Source: an uncultured Dongia sp.
GTDB lineage: Bacteria > Pseudomonadota > Alphaproteobacteria > Dongiales > Dongiaceae
Assembly: GCF_936916975.1 (NCBI RefSeq)
Contig: NZ_CAKZGO010000021.1
Span: 1 to 64,000, forward strand
Direction of reading: 5' to 3'
DNA length: 64,000 nt
Below the pieces are notes generated by a model. The model did no database searches. It saw only the letters and a program-made list of their open reading frames with translations, and was not told the DNA's origin. Within the stretch, counting starts at the first letter, position 1, and the number at the start of each line of letters is the position of its first letter. The position numbers were made by a program, and so were the translations under genes. Of this stretch, positions 18,345 through 29,100 are shown one piece after another.

Positions 18345-19982
18345 CTATGCCTGGGTGACGACACCCAACCGGGTGAGAGCGGGCAGATCCTTGGCAGAAA
18401 AGTCTTCGATCAACTTCTGCAGATGCGCTGTGATCTCGTCGGGATCGGTCATCGCCTTGGCATTCTTCGATGGCCGCACGCCACGGGCCTGCATCTGCGC
18501 CCGAACGCGCGACACGAGATCGACAGGGGTACCGCCGGCGCTCAGCAATTCATTCAGCAACAATATCTCGGTCAGTCCGTAGCTCACCCCGTTGCCGGTG
18601 ACGGGACTGATCAGCAGGACATTGCTTTTCTTAGCGAGGGCGGCCGCGAGTTCGACGGCATTGGCCTTGAGCGGCAGCGTCTGGCGGGCGATCTCACCGG
18701 GAATGGTTGGCGTCTTTGCAGGGGCCGGCGACGCCTTCGCAGCCGGCATCAGGTTATTGGTGGCGGCGAGGATGCCAATCAGCCGGGAAAATTCCCCCAC
18801 GGCGCCGCTGGCCTTGGCGAAGGCGGCGGCGAAATCACCTTCCGTACCGGCGCGGTCCTTCAGCACGGCGATCAGGTGCTTGAACTTCTCCGGGTCGACC
18901 GTGACCGTGCCGCGCGGCACTTTGATTTTGGGATCCAGGGCGCTCAATGATTTCGGCGCCACCAGATACTGGCGCGCGCGGTTGGCGGCGATCTCGGCCT
19001 GCGACAGGCGCGCATGACCGCGCACGAAGACGTCGCGGCGGAATTTCTGATTGATCAGGAAATCCTGCACCATCTGGCGTCGCCGCTCATCCGGCTGTTC
19101 GCCCACCAATGCGATGGCGGCGTCGCTGAGCAGGAGGTCGCGATGATTTTCCATGAGCGTTGCCGAGCCCACGAAGTCGAGCTTGGCCTCGGCCATCTCA
19201 TCAGCAACGTCCGCGGCATAGAAGGCATTCCATTCGCCGTTCAGGAATTCATGCGCCAGGTAATTGTCCGGCTTGCGGCTATAGACATTGAGGGCCGACA
19301 TCGCCTGCTGATTGCCGCTGAGATAGCCGGATTTGATGGCGGCAAGCGCGTTGATGCGACCCAGCGCATTCCGGATCCGTTGGCCGCTGCCGCCGCTGCC
19401 GGTCGCTGCAAATTCCTTCAAGAGACGCTGCAGTGGCGCTTCCGTTGCCCAGCCCGGCAGGCAGTTGTAGCTGTTGTAGACCAGGCCGCCGGATTTCAAC
19501 CGGTCGAACAACAGGCGCTGCACGGCGCGGCGCGCCTCGGGCGAAATCCAGCTGTAGATGCCATGGAGTGCTGCAAAGTCGAAATGGCCGAGATCGCGTG
19601 CAATGCCTTGGCCGGCCGCATCAGCCGCAAGGTCCTGAAAGCTCGCCTCGACGAAGGTCAGGTTGTTGAGCCCCAGGGTCCGCGCCCGGCGTTGCGCATG
19701 ATCGATATGGGCAGGATTGAAATCGACGCCGACGAAGCGCCCTTCCGGGCAAGCTGCGGCAAAGACTGTGATTGAATGGCCAAGCCCGCAACCGAGCTCG
19801 AGATAGGAAAAAGGCTGATCGAGCGGCCGCGGCACGCAGCCCATGAGCGTCGCCACGTAGTTGATCCAGACCGGCGACTGTTCGCGGAAGACATGGTCGG
19901 TATAGAGCGTGTCGGTGACGTACCCCTCCGACCATCCCGCCGCGATTGCGGCTCCGGAACTGGTCTCAACCTTGATCGCCAT
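18345..19982 (-). CDS. SAM-dependent methyltransferase with regulatory domain
   Basis: A protein of 545 residues. The N-terminal half is a class I methyltransferase: FSYLELGCGLGHSITVFA is the SAM-binding loop, FVGVDFNPAHIDHAQ the acidic strand and FDFAALHGIYSWI the following motif. The middle resembles the methyltransferase regulatory domain (around QRLLKEFAATG to KRYLVAPKSL). The C-terminal part, ending near ARLGVVTQA, is of a type seen in these two-part proteins. The substrate is unknown; peptide, lipid or small-molecule targets are all possible. It lies between the giant adhesin and its secretion operon on the same strand, so a link to adhesin modification can be proposed but is not shown. 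Confidence 0.85.
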   Translation of the reverse strand: MAIKVETSSGAAIAAGWSEGYVTDTLYTDHVFREQSPVWINYVATLMGCVPRPLDQPFSYLELGCGLGHSITVFAAACPEGRFVGVDFNPAHIDHAQRRARTLGLNNLTFVEASFQDLAADAAGQGIARDLGHFDFAALHGIYSWISPEARRAVQRLLFDRLKSGGLVYNSYNCLPGWATEAPLQRLLKEFAATGSGGSGQRIRNALGRINALAAIKSGYLSGNQQAMSALNVYSRKPDNYLAHEFLNGEWNAFYAADVADEMAEAKLDFVGSATLMENHRDLLLSDAAIALVGEQPDERRRQMVQDFLINQKFRRDVFVRGHARLSQAEIAANRARQYLVAPKSLSALDPKIKVPRGTVTVDPEKFKHLIAVLKDRAGTEGDFAAAFAKASGAVGEFSRLIGILAATNNLMPAAKASPAPAKTPTIPGEIARQTLPLKANAVELAAALAKKSNVLLISPVTGNGVSYGLTEILLLNELLSAGGTPVDLVSRVRAQMQARGVRPSKNAKAMTDPDEITAHLQKLIEDFSAKDLPALTRLGVVTQA

Positions 19983-20068
19983 CGGGCTCCCCTTCCCGCT
20001 GTTTAAGCCGCGAGACTATAGGTTTAGCCGGGTTTGGTTAAGTCCAAGTTTAGAGCGGGCCGACGGCA

Positions 20069-20100
20069 AAGAAAAAGGGCGGGACCCGAAGGCCCCGCCC
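20069..20100 (-). terminator. Intrinsic terminator with UUCG loop after the giant adhesin
   Basis: On the minus strand GGGCGGGGCC and GGTCCCGCCC form a 10-base stem (nine Watson-Crick pairs and one G-U) closed by a TTCG tetraloop (20087-20090) and followed by TTTTTCTTT. It is positioned 25 bases after the adhesin stop codon, so the methyltransferase and secretion genes probably have their own promoters. Confidence 0.9.
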
Positions 20101-20124
20101 CTGTTCAATTACACACGATGGTCC

Positions 20125-23100
20125 TTATGGGACGATGGTCGTGTCGAGACCGCTTTCAATTGCGACCTTCACCGTGCCGTCGCCGTTCTGCCACAGCGTG
20201 TAGGTGTGTGCAGCACCAGTTACCGCATCAGTGTAGCTGAAGGTGCTTTGAACGCCGCCCTGTCCGCTCACGTCAGCGATTTGGGTAAACCCAGTCAGAT
20301 TGACGTTGTCGTCTGAGCCACCAGCGTTGTCCGCATCACCGATCACGAAGAGATCAATGTCGTGGTTGGTCGTACCGCCAGTGCTGTTGGTATCGACGGT
20401 CACGTTCGTCGTGCTCAGGACGTCCGCCGCATTGATGGTAACAGTACGGTCGTGATTACCGGTGTCGCCCAGATCAACCATTTCGACGCCAGCAAACTTG
20501 GCACCGCCCGCCGCGACATTGTCGAAGGCAAAGCTCGCCTCCCCCGTCTGGACCCGATCGAACCCGGACCCGCCGTCGACCAGTTTGTCACTGGCATCGA
20601 ACACCAAGGTGTCGTTGCCACCGTTGCCGATCAGGATATCAATGCCACCATTACCAATGAGCGTTTCATTGCCACCCGATCCAATGACGACATCGTCGGT
20701 GATACCACCATCGATCGCGCCGTTTGTGTCGAGATGGATCTTGCCATCAACGTTGGTCGTGGCCTTGCTGTCCGTCATATCGTAATCGAAGTCGGCAACC
20801 GAGCCGTCTTGCGTGTCGTTGTTGCTCAAGTTGAACGTGAAGCTGGTGGGCAACCCGCTGTCGTTGATGTTGTTAATGAGGTTCGTGTTCTCATTAACAT
20901 TCGAGATCGTCACAGGCAACGGACCGTCAGAGTCTGACGCGGTCGCCAGGAGCCAGGAGGCCTGAACCAACACATCGTCGTCGCTGTTGGTATAGATGTG
21001 CTGCATGCCACCGATCGGAGCCTGGTTGACCACGCTGGTGATCGTCACCGTATCGCTGCCGCCGCTGCCATTGTTCGTGGCCGCGTCGGTGTAGCTGTTA
21101 TTGGCAACCGTCACGCTACCCACGCCATTGACGCCGGCAGTCTTGGTAAAGGTCGCGGTGTAGGTCTTGCCGGACGGATCGAGACCAAGGTTCTGGGTCA
21201 GTCCGGAGACGATACCATTGGAGGCACTGATATCGGCTGCCGTGAAGTTGCTCGGCACTTCGCTGAACACGAAGGTCACAACCGAGCTCGTATCCGCGTC
21301 GCTGAGCGCTGCGTCGACGATGTTGACGGTGACCGTCGGGTTGACGCGGTCCACCGGGACCGAGTCAAAGTTGAAGTTGCCCAGATTGCCCGCCGCATCC
21401 GTGTAGCTGCCGTTGGTCACCGACACCGTGGCGTTGCCGTCAAAGCCATCATTGGCATTGAAGGTTGCCGTCCAGGTCTTGCCGCTGGGATCGCTGCCCA
21501 GATCCTGGATGAGGCCGGTCACAGTGCCGCCCACCGCCGCGACATCCACCGCTGAGAAGCCAACCGGGACTTCGGAGAAGATGAAGGTCACGCTGGAGCT
21601 GGTGTTGTTGTCGTTCTGCGAGGCATCAACGATGTTGACGGCGACGGTCGGAGCCGTCGTGTCGATCGTGACGTCGTAGTTGCCCGACGGGGCCGAGGTG
21701 TTACCCAGGGTCGCCGTGGCGTTGAAGTGATGGTCCGTGCCATTCGCCAGCGCAGCCGTCGTGAAGGTCCAGTTGCCCAGACCGTCCGAGATGGCGTTGC
21801 CGAGGAAGGTCAGGCCGTCATAGACCTTGACCAGCGACCCGGCATCAGACGTGCCATGCAGCACGAGGACCGCGTCGTCGGTGACACCGTTATCCGGCAC
21901 CACACCCTGGATCGAGCCGACATTGTCGTCGATCGAGGTGATGGCCGGGACAGCGACCACGTTGTTGATTGTGATCACCAGGTCCGCACCGCCCGGGATC
22001 GAGTTGGCGGCATCTCCATCAGTACCATTGACCTGATCGGTGTCGCCGTCAGCGTCCTTGGTGCCGTAATGGAACACGACATTCTCGGTCTGGGTCACCG
22101 AACCCGGGGTGAAGGTGTAGCCACCGGTCTCCATGTTGAAGACCATACGGCCGAACTCGGTATCGAAGCTGACCACGTGGCCAACCACCGAGACATTCGT
22201 ACCGGCACCGCCGACCGACAGCGCATTGGCCGAGACACCATCCCAGCTGAAGGCGACATCAAACGCGCTGCCGTCGCCGTCATGCGAGAGGGTGTAGATG
22301 TGATTGGCACCGTTGCCGTTGGCATCCGCCGTACCGGGTGCACCCGCCACGCCGTTGTCGCCAGCACCGGAAGTGTCGACACCGGTCAAGACGTTGCCGG
22401 TGATGTCGCCACCACCGATCGTGCCTTCGAGCTCGGCAGAGAGGCCGTTCTCATCGGTCACGATGATCACTTCACCGACCGGGGTGTTGTTGGCATTGCC
22501 GTTCGGATTGGCGACGTCCGCGAGATCGCCGTCATTGGCCGAGAGGCCCGGGCCGACGCCGACCGCATAGACCTTGGAGACCCCGGCATTTTCCAGCGCG
22601 GTGTTCCAGTTTGTCTGCTGCGTATTCGTCAGCGAATGGTCCTGATTGCTGTCCGTGCCGCTGTTGGCGCCATCGGCCGTCGGCACACCATCCGACAGGA
22701 AGTAGACGGTCGTCGGTGCACCCGGGATCTTGCCGTCGCCATCGCCCAGGCCAGCCGTACCAAAGGCCAACGCATCCGAATAGCTGGTGAAGTTGCCACT
22801 CGGGCTGTTGCCATTGATGTAGGCCAAAGCGTCGGCCGGCGTGCCCCAGAAGTCCATGCGCTGACCGTCGGTGGCGAACTGAACAATCATGACCTTCACG
22901 TCGCCGAGCTGGTCATATTTGTTAAGCAGGTTCTCAATGGCGGCAATCGCGATGGCCAAGCGGGTCTGTGTGCCGGGCGTGTTCGGGTCGACATCGTCGC
23001 TCATCGAACCGGAACGATCGAGAATGATCATCACGTTGTTCTGCTGAGCAGTGTTCTCGTCACCCGAGTTGGCATCGTTGTAGTTGACCGGCGCGATGTC

Positions 23101-26100
23101 GGCCACCGTGGTGATGGCAAGGGTCGCCGTGTCGCTGTCGCCGTCACCGTCAACCAGCTTGTAGGTGACGTTCATGACACCGCCCGCGCCGTCCGTCTGG
23201 GTAAAGACGTAAGCGCCGGTGGAGGTCATGCTCATCGTGCCATGACCCGGGATGTTATGAACCGAGCCGTCGGCAGCGTAGTCGATGGCATCGATGGTGA
23301 AGGTCACCACCTTGCCCTTCGGGAAGCCGGTGTCGACATCGGCACCCGAGGAGTCGTTCGTGGTGACGTTGCCGTTGATCGCGACACCAAGGGTGACAAC
23401 CGAGTTGCTGTCGTTCACGGCATCGGGGGCGTCGTCAGAGAAGTTCAAGCCGATGGCGCTGGCCAACGTTACACTGACGGAGTCACCGTCATTGTCCGTG
23501 ACCGTCTTGGTGACAAAAACAAGACCGTTCGCGTTGACAGTGTCGTCGGGATTGTTCGGGTCGGCATGGACCACCGACCGAACCTGGTCGAGAGTCATGT
23601 TGGAACCGCTGAGGATCACCTTGAACACGACAATACCACCGGCGATCTGACCTTCGATGTTGTTGCCGACCTTGTAGAGCAGCACCGCCGAATTCGTCAG
23701 CGTATCGACGAGACCGGAATTGGTGCCGTTGACGAAGGCTGCGCCGCCCGGACCGGTCAGGCTGAAGGCGACTGTCCCGCCATCCGCCCCGAGCGTTGCC
23801 GCCGGGAAGATGATATCGACATTGCTCGGACCGGCATTGGCGGCAAGGTAGGTCTCGTCGACGTGGAATTCACCGGAGCCGGTATTGGTCCCCATGGTCG
23901 GCATATCGTCGTCGATCCGCACCGTAACCTGGTGAGTGGTCCCGCCGCCGTTGTTGCTGGCGGTGACATCCACCTGCAGGTCGACATTGTTCTCCTGGTT
24001 ACCCGCCGCGTGCTTGATGGCGCTGTGCAGAATGACGTCGTAGACCGATGTCGCAGCGTCGATGACCTTGAACTCGATCACCTTGTTGCTGGCATTGGGC
24101 ACGCCGTCCCAGACGATGAGATTGCCGGTGCCGTTGCCCGAGACATTGGCCGTCGTGGGTGTCAGGCCGTTATGGCAGAGGATCGCCGCCAGTTGCGCAT
24201 TGGACAGTGTGAAGGCGATCGTGCCGACATTGCCGTTCCAATTGACGTTGAGGCCGTCACGCGAGATCGCTTCGCTGGCGGGCGCCGGCAAGCCACCTTC
24301 CTGGTGACCACCGACATCGTCGCCGCTGCCCTGGGCCGTCGTCGTGTTCGGATTGGCACCACCGGGCAAGCCGTCTTCGTCAACCGTGACGTTCTCGTTC
24401 TCGAAGCTCGGCGGCGGGGCGTTCTTCAGATCGACCTGGAAGCTGGCCGTGTCGCTATCGCGATCCGCATCTTCGACCTTGTAGGAGAAGGTGAGGTTCG
24501 ACAGGGCGGAGCTGGTGGTCTGGGTGAAGGTCCAGGTACCGTCCTGGTTGACATGCAAGGTGCCGATCGCCGGCAGACCTGCCGTGCCGTCAGCCTTGAT
24601 ATTGATATCGGTGCCACCGGCGCCGACAGCGATGTAGTTGCCGCTTTCGCCGCCCAGCTTGATACCGATGACTTTGGCGGGCTGGTCGGCGCCCAACAGG
24701 TCGTTGGTCAGCAGGTTGGTGCCGCTGGTCGCGACGTTGAAGGCGCTGATCGCCAGGATGCCGTCATCGATTGCCTGGGGCTTGTCGTCATCGACCAGGA
24801 ACTTGACGACTGTCGAGGTCGTGTCGTTGTCCTTGTCGGTCAGGTTGACCGTGATGTCGAACTTGACTTCGCCTTCTTCGTTGCCGTCGCCGCTGTTAAG
24901 GTCCGGGTTGCTGTTGGTGTTGTCCTGCATCAGGGCCTGGAACAGCTCGAACTCGACCGTGTTGCCCACGACCTTGATCGTGAACACGGTGTGCGCCAGG
25001 TCCTGGATGCCGCCGGCGTAACCGGTGATGGTCTTGCCGTCAGGCGAGGTCACCATGGTGATCTGCGCGCCGTCGCTGGAGCGGCGCAGGCCGCTGTCGA
25101 CGTCGCCATGGACGTTGACCGAACCCAAGGTCAGCGAACCGCCATCAGCACCGACCGAGACGCCGCTCAGCAGGGCGATCGACTTCACGCCACCGATGGC
25201 ATCATCCGTGTCGTTGGCGTCCTTGTCCTGGTTGCCCGCGGGCAGGAAGTCTTCGTCGAGATAGCCGTACTCGCCGCCATGATGGTTGTCGCCGTTGGTC
25301 GGCTCCTTGGTGTTCTGGTCGGTGTAGTCGCTCACCCCGATCTGGGTCGGCGCATCGTCGTCAATCTTGACATTGATCGTGCCGGTGTCGCTGTCACCAT
25401 CGTTATCGGTGACCTTCACCTTGAACTGCAGGTCGATGTCGTTCTCGTTGTTGCCGTTCGGGTGATCGAGCGGCTTCAGGAGGGTCACCGTGTAGGTGCC
25501 GTCATTGTTGACCTGGACCGTCAGGGCCGGGTCGGCCAGGTTGCCGGTGTGGCCGATCAGCGTATTGCCGACCTGGGTGAAGGTCAGGAACGCACCGTCA
25601 CCGGTGAGGCGCGGCGGCGCGCCGTTGAGGCTGATCTCGATCGCGCCCGGACCATCGGTGCCGAAGCTGATGTTGAGGTCGCCATTGGCCGCAAAGAGGC
25701 TCGGGCTGACGTCGCCGGTACCACCGGGGTGGTTGCCGCCGGCACCAGGAATGACATCTTCGTCGAGCGTGACGCTGCTCGAATTGTCGATGCTCGGGCC
25801 ATCGTCGTAGAACTTCACCATATCGCCGATGTTGACGCTGCTGGTGGCCTTGTCGCCGTCGCCATCGGTCACGGTGACCGTCGCGACCAAGGCATTGTTC
25901 AGGATCGACTGCCACTCATCGTTGCTGTTCGTGTCGTTGTGGTGGATCGGCCGGTACTGGGCGACTTCAAGCTCGCCATTGGAGTCGATGCTGATCGCGA
26001 AGACCGCCTTGCCGGCGTCCGGACCACCCGAGACGCGGCCGACGACAACGCCGTTTTCGGTCGTGAGCACGATGTCCCGGATTGTACCGCCACTGTCCTT

Positions 26101-29100
26101 GAAATCGAGACCCGAGTTGGCAGCGCCGGCGCTGACCGCGTAGGCAACGGCATTATTCGTCGCCGCGCCGTCGGCACCGAAATGCGCATTGACCGAGACC
26201 ACCGGATCGCCGTCCTTGGCGTATTCGATGATCGGGCCTGAATTGCTGACGGTCTTCAGTGCCTGCGGGGCATTGTTGTTGTTCGTGTCATCCCACTGAT
26301 CGTTGGAAGATTCGTCGATATCGACGGTACCGGTGACAAGCGCCTGGATCGTCACGGTCGGCACATCGTCGTCGATCTTGACGTGGATGTTGGCTGTGTC
26401 GATGTCGCAATCCTTGTCGGTGACCGTGACTTTGATGTCGAGATAGAGATTGTCTTCGTTGTTGTTCGACGGGTGATCCAGCGGCTCGTGCATGACGATC
26501 TTGAAATCGACGCCGCTATCATTGGCGTTGCTCAGCAAGACTTCGATCACGATGCGATCGGTGTCCGGCGTCGCGTAGCCGACCAGGCGGTTGAGCGAGG
26601 GATCCCAAGCCCAGGTGATCGATTTACCATCGACCGTGGTCAACGCGCTGGTCGACGACAGGAATACGCCGCCGAGACCATCGGCATAGGTGTTGTAGGC
26701 GATGTGGCCTTGCGCGGTGGATTCCTTGCCGTCGGCATCGCCGGCGCCATTGTCGCCACCGACATTGTCATCGACATTGCCAGATGGGCTGTTGACGTTG
26801 TTGTTGTTGCCGTTCGGCAGACCGTCTTCATCGATCGTGATCTCGAGATCGGCCTGACGGGTCGAGATGCAGGGCTCGCCGTCAAGCACATCGATGGTCA
26901 GCTTGGCGGTGTCGTAATCACCATCGGCATCCTGCAGCTTGTACTGCAGCTGTTCGCTGATGCAGAGCTCGTCGCAGGTCTTCACGCCGACCAGCAGGAA
27001 GTCGGTGTTGTTGCCGTTATTGCCGGCACCGTTATCGAGCGGCGCCAAGGTCACCTTGTCGAAATCGTGGCCGACATTGATGAAGAAGCTGACCAATCCG
27101 TCGTAGCCGCCGTAAACGACGCCTTCGCCGACCTTGGTGTTGCCGTCCCAGGCTTCCCACTTCAAGGCTTCGGCATTACCGTTGTCATGGAGCTGGCCGT
27201 CGAACAGGGCGCCCACGGTGATCTTGGCCGCGTCGACATCGTTCGGGAATTTGACCGTCAGAACCTCGGTCGCAACCTGACCGCTGCCGTTGGTGTCGGT
27301 CTCGCCGCCATCAATACCACCGCCGACGGCGATGCCGCTGTAATGCTTGCCACCCGCATCGATCGTCTTGTAGCCCCAATTGGCCGCGTTGTTGTCAACA
27401 CCGCCGGCATTGTTGCTGAGGGTCAACACACCAAACGAGCCCAGGAGCGACAGGATCTTCGCCGAATCATTGGCACCGACCGGGTCGACCGTACCATTGG
27501 CCGTCGTCTCAAGGCCATACTGGTCCTTGTCCGAATTGTTGCCAGGTTTGCTCGTGTATTCGTAATAGCCAAGCTCATCGGTCTCAAGCGGGCTGTCGCC
27601 GCCATTCGGATCCGAATGATCGCCATCGACCACGACCTTGAAGTGACCATGCGGCGTATCGAATTCGACGGTGTGTCCGTCGAAGGTCACGTTGGTGGCA
27701 TCGCTGCCGGTGACGTTGAACGTGTCGGCTAGGAAATCGAAGGTGATGGTCGAATTGCCGTACTTCAGCGCCGGGATGGTGTGGTCGTGATCGACCGACA
27801 GCTTGTCCTTGCCGTTGTCATTGTTGACGCCGTCATTGCTGACGCCAAGCACCAGATTGCCGGTGACCTTGTTGAGTTCGCCATCGACACCGGCATTCTC
27901 TTCGTCGAGAACGGCTTTGTCGTCCTTGGCATCCGGGGCGTCATCGATGACCGAGACTTCGAGCTGCGACGTGACGGTATCACCATCGAAATCGGTCGCC
28001 TGGAAGAATACCAGCGGGTTGCCGTCGGCATCATAGAGATGGATCGGGTCGTTGCTCGACTGATCCCAATCCGGGTGCGCGGCATTGCCGCCTTCCGGAT
28101 TGTTGATCTGGTGATACTGCACGAACACCAGCTGGCCGCTTTCCGGATCAAGGCGCAGCATGAACACGGGGATCGCGTCGCCTTCCCCGTCGATGCCGCC
28201 GTAATCGTTGCCAACCGCGCCCTGCAGCGCGAAGGACTCCTGCGGGCCGTCCGGCTCGCCTTCAAAATTGCTCGGCGAGGCCATACCAATGATGGTGTTA
28301 GCATCGAGCTGGAAAGCATAAACGGTGATCGTCGTCGGCTCGCCATTCACCATGACGGTGATGGTCCAGTTGGTGGCGGACTTGTCCATCACTTCGCCGG
28401 CGGTTGCGCTCTCGGAATTGGTGTTCTTCATGAACAGTTCGAAGGCGCGCTTGTCGGTGCCGCCGTCATCATCGTTGAGCGGGTCGGCATCGTTGTTGAG
28501 CTTGGTGCCGTCCGAGCTATAGGTGCGACCGGACTTGTCGGTCCCTTCCCCAGCATCGTTGTCGTGCTGGAACAAGGTGTTGCCAGCTTGGTCGTTCTTG
28601 TCGGCCTTGCCGTCGGCACCGAAGCTGACGGTCAGATAAGTCTTGGCCACGCCCAAGGGATCGGCGCAGAAATTGCCGTTGTTCAGGAATTCGTTCGACA
28701 GTTGCGAAAGAATGTCCTGCTGGTAGGTGATATCGACGTCCTCGCCGCTGAACTTGCCGTCAGTTTTGCCGTCGGCAATATCGTCGAGTTGTTTGTCGGC
28801 CTTCCAGGCCAAGTAGTTGGCGAGACCGTCATCGACATCGTCTGTCTGCTGGTCAGGGAGCCAACCCGGCGCATGTGGCTGCAGATCCGAGTCATACCAG
28901 GTCGACTGGTCGCCCGGCGTCTCATCATGACCAATGGTCAGGTTCGCTTTGGTGATCGCGATCGGCACCTCGAAGCCGCACAGGGTGACATAGCAGACCT
29001 CGCCCAGGAACGGCATGTCGTCGATGTCCTGGAATTCCAGCGGCTGCGGGAAGTCGCTCGGAACCGGCGGGCTGTCGCTGTCCTGCAGGAAGAACGGCAC

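Noticed and set aside
21727-26241. A 1504-codon open frame on the plus strand
   Set aside because: It lies entirely antisense to the giant adhesin. Its product is Val, Asp, Arg and Gly rich with no domain, which is what GC-rich repeats give in the opposite frame.
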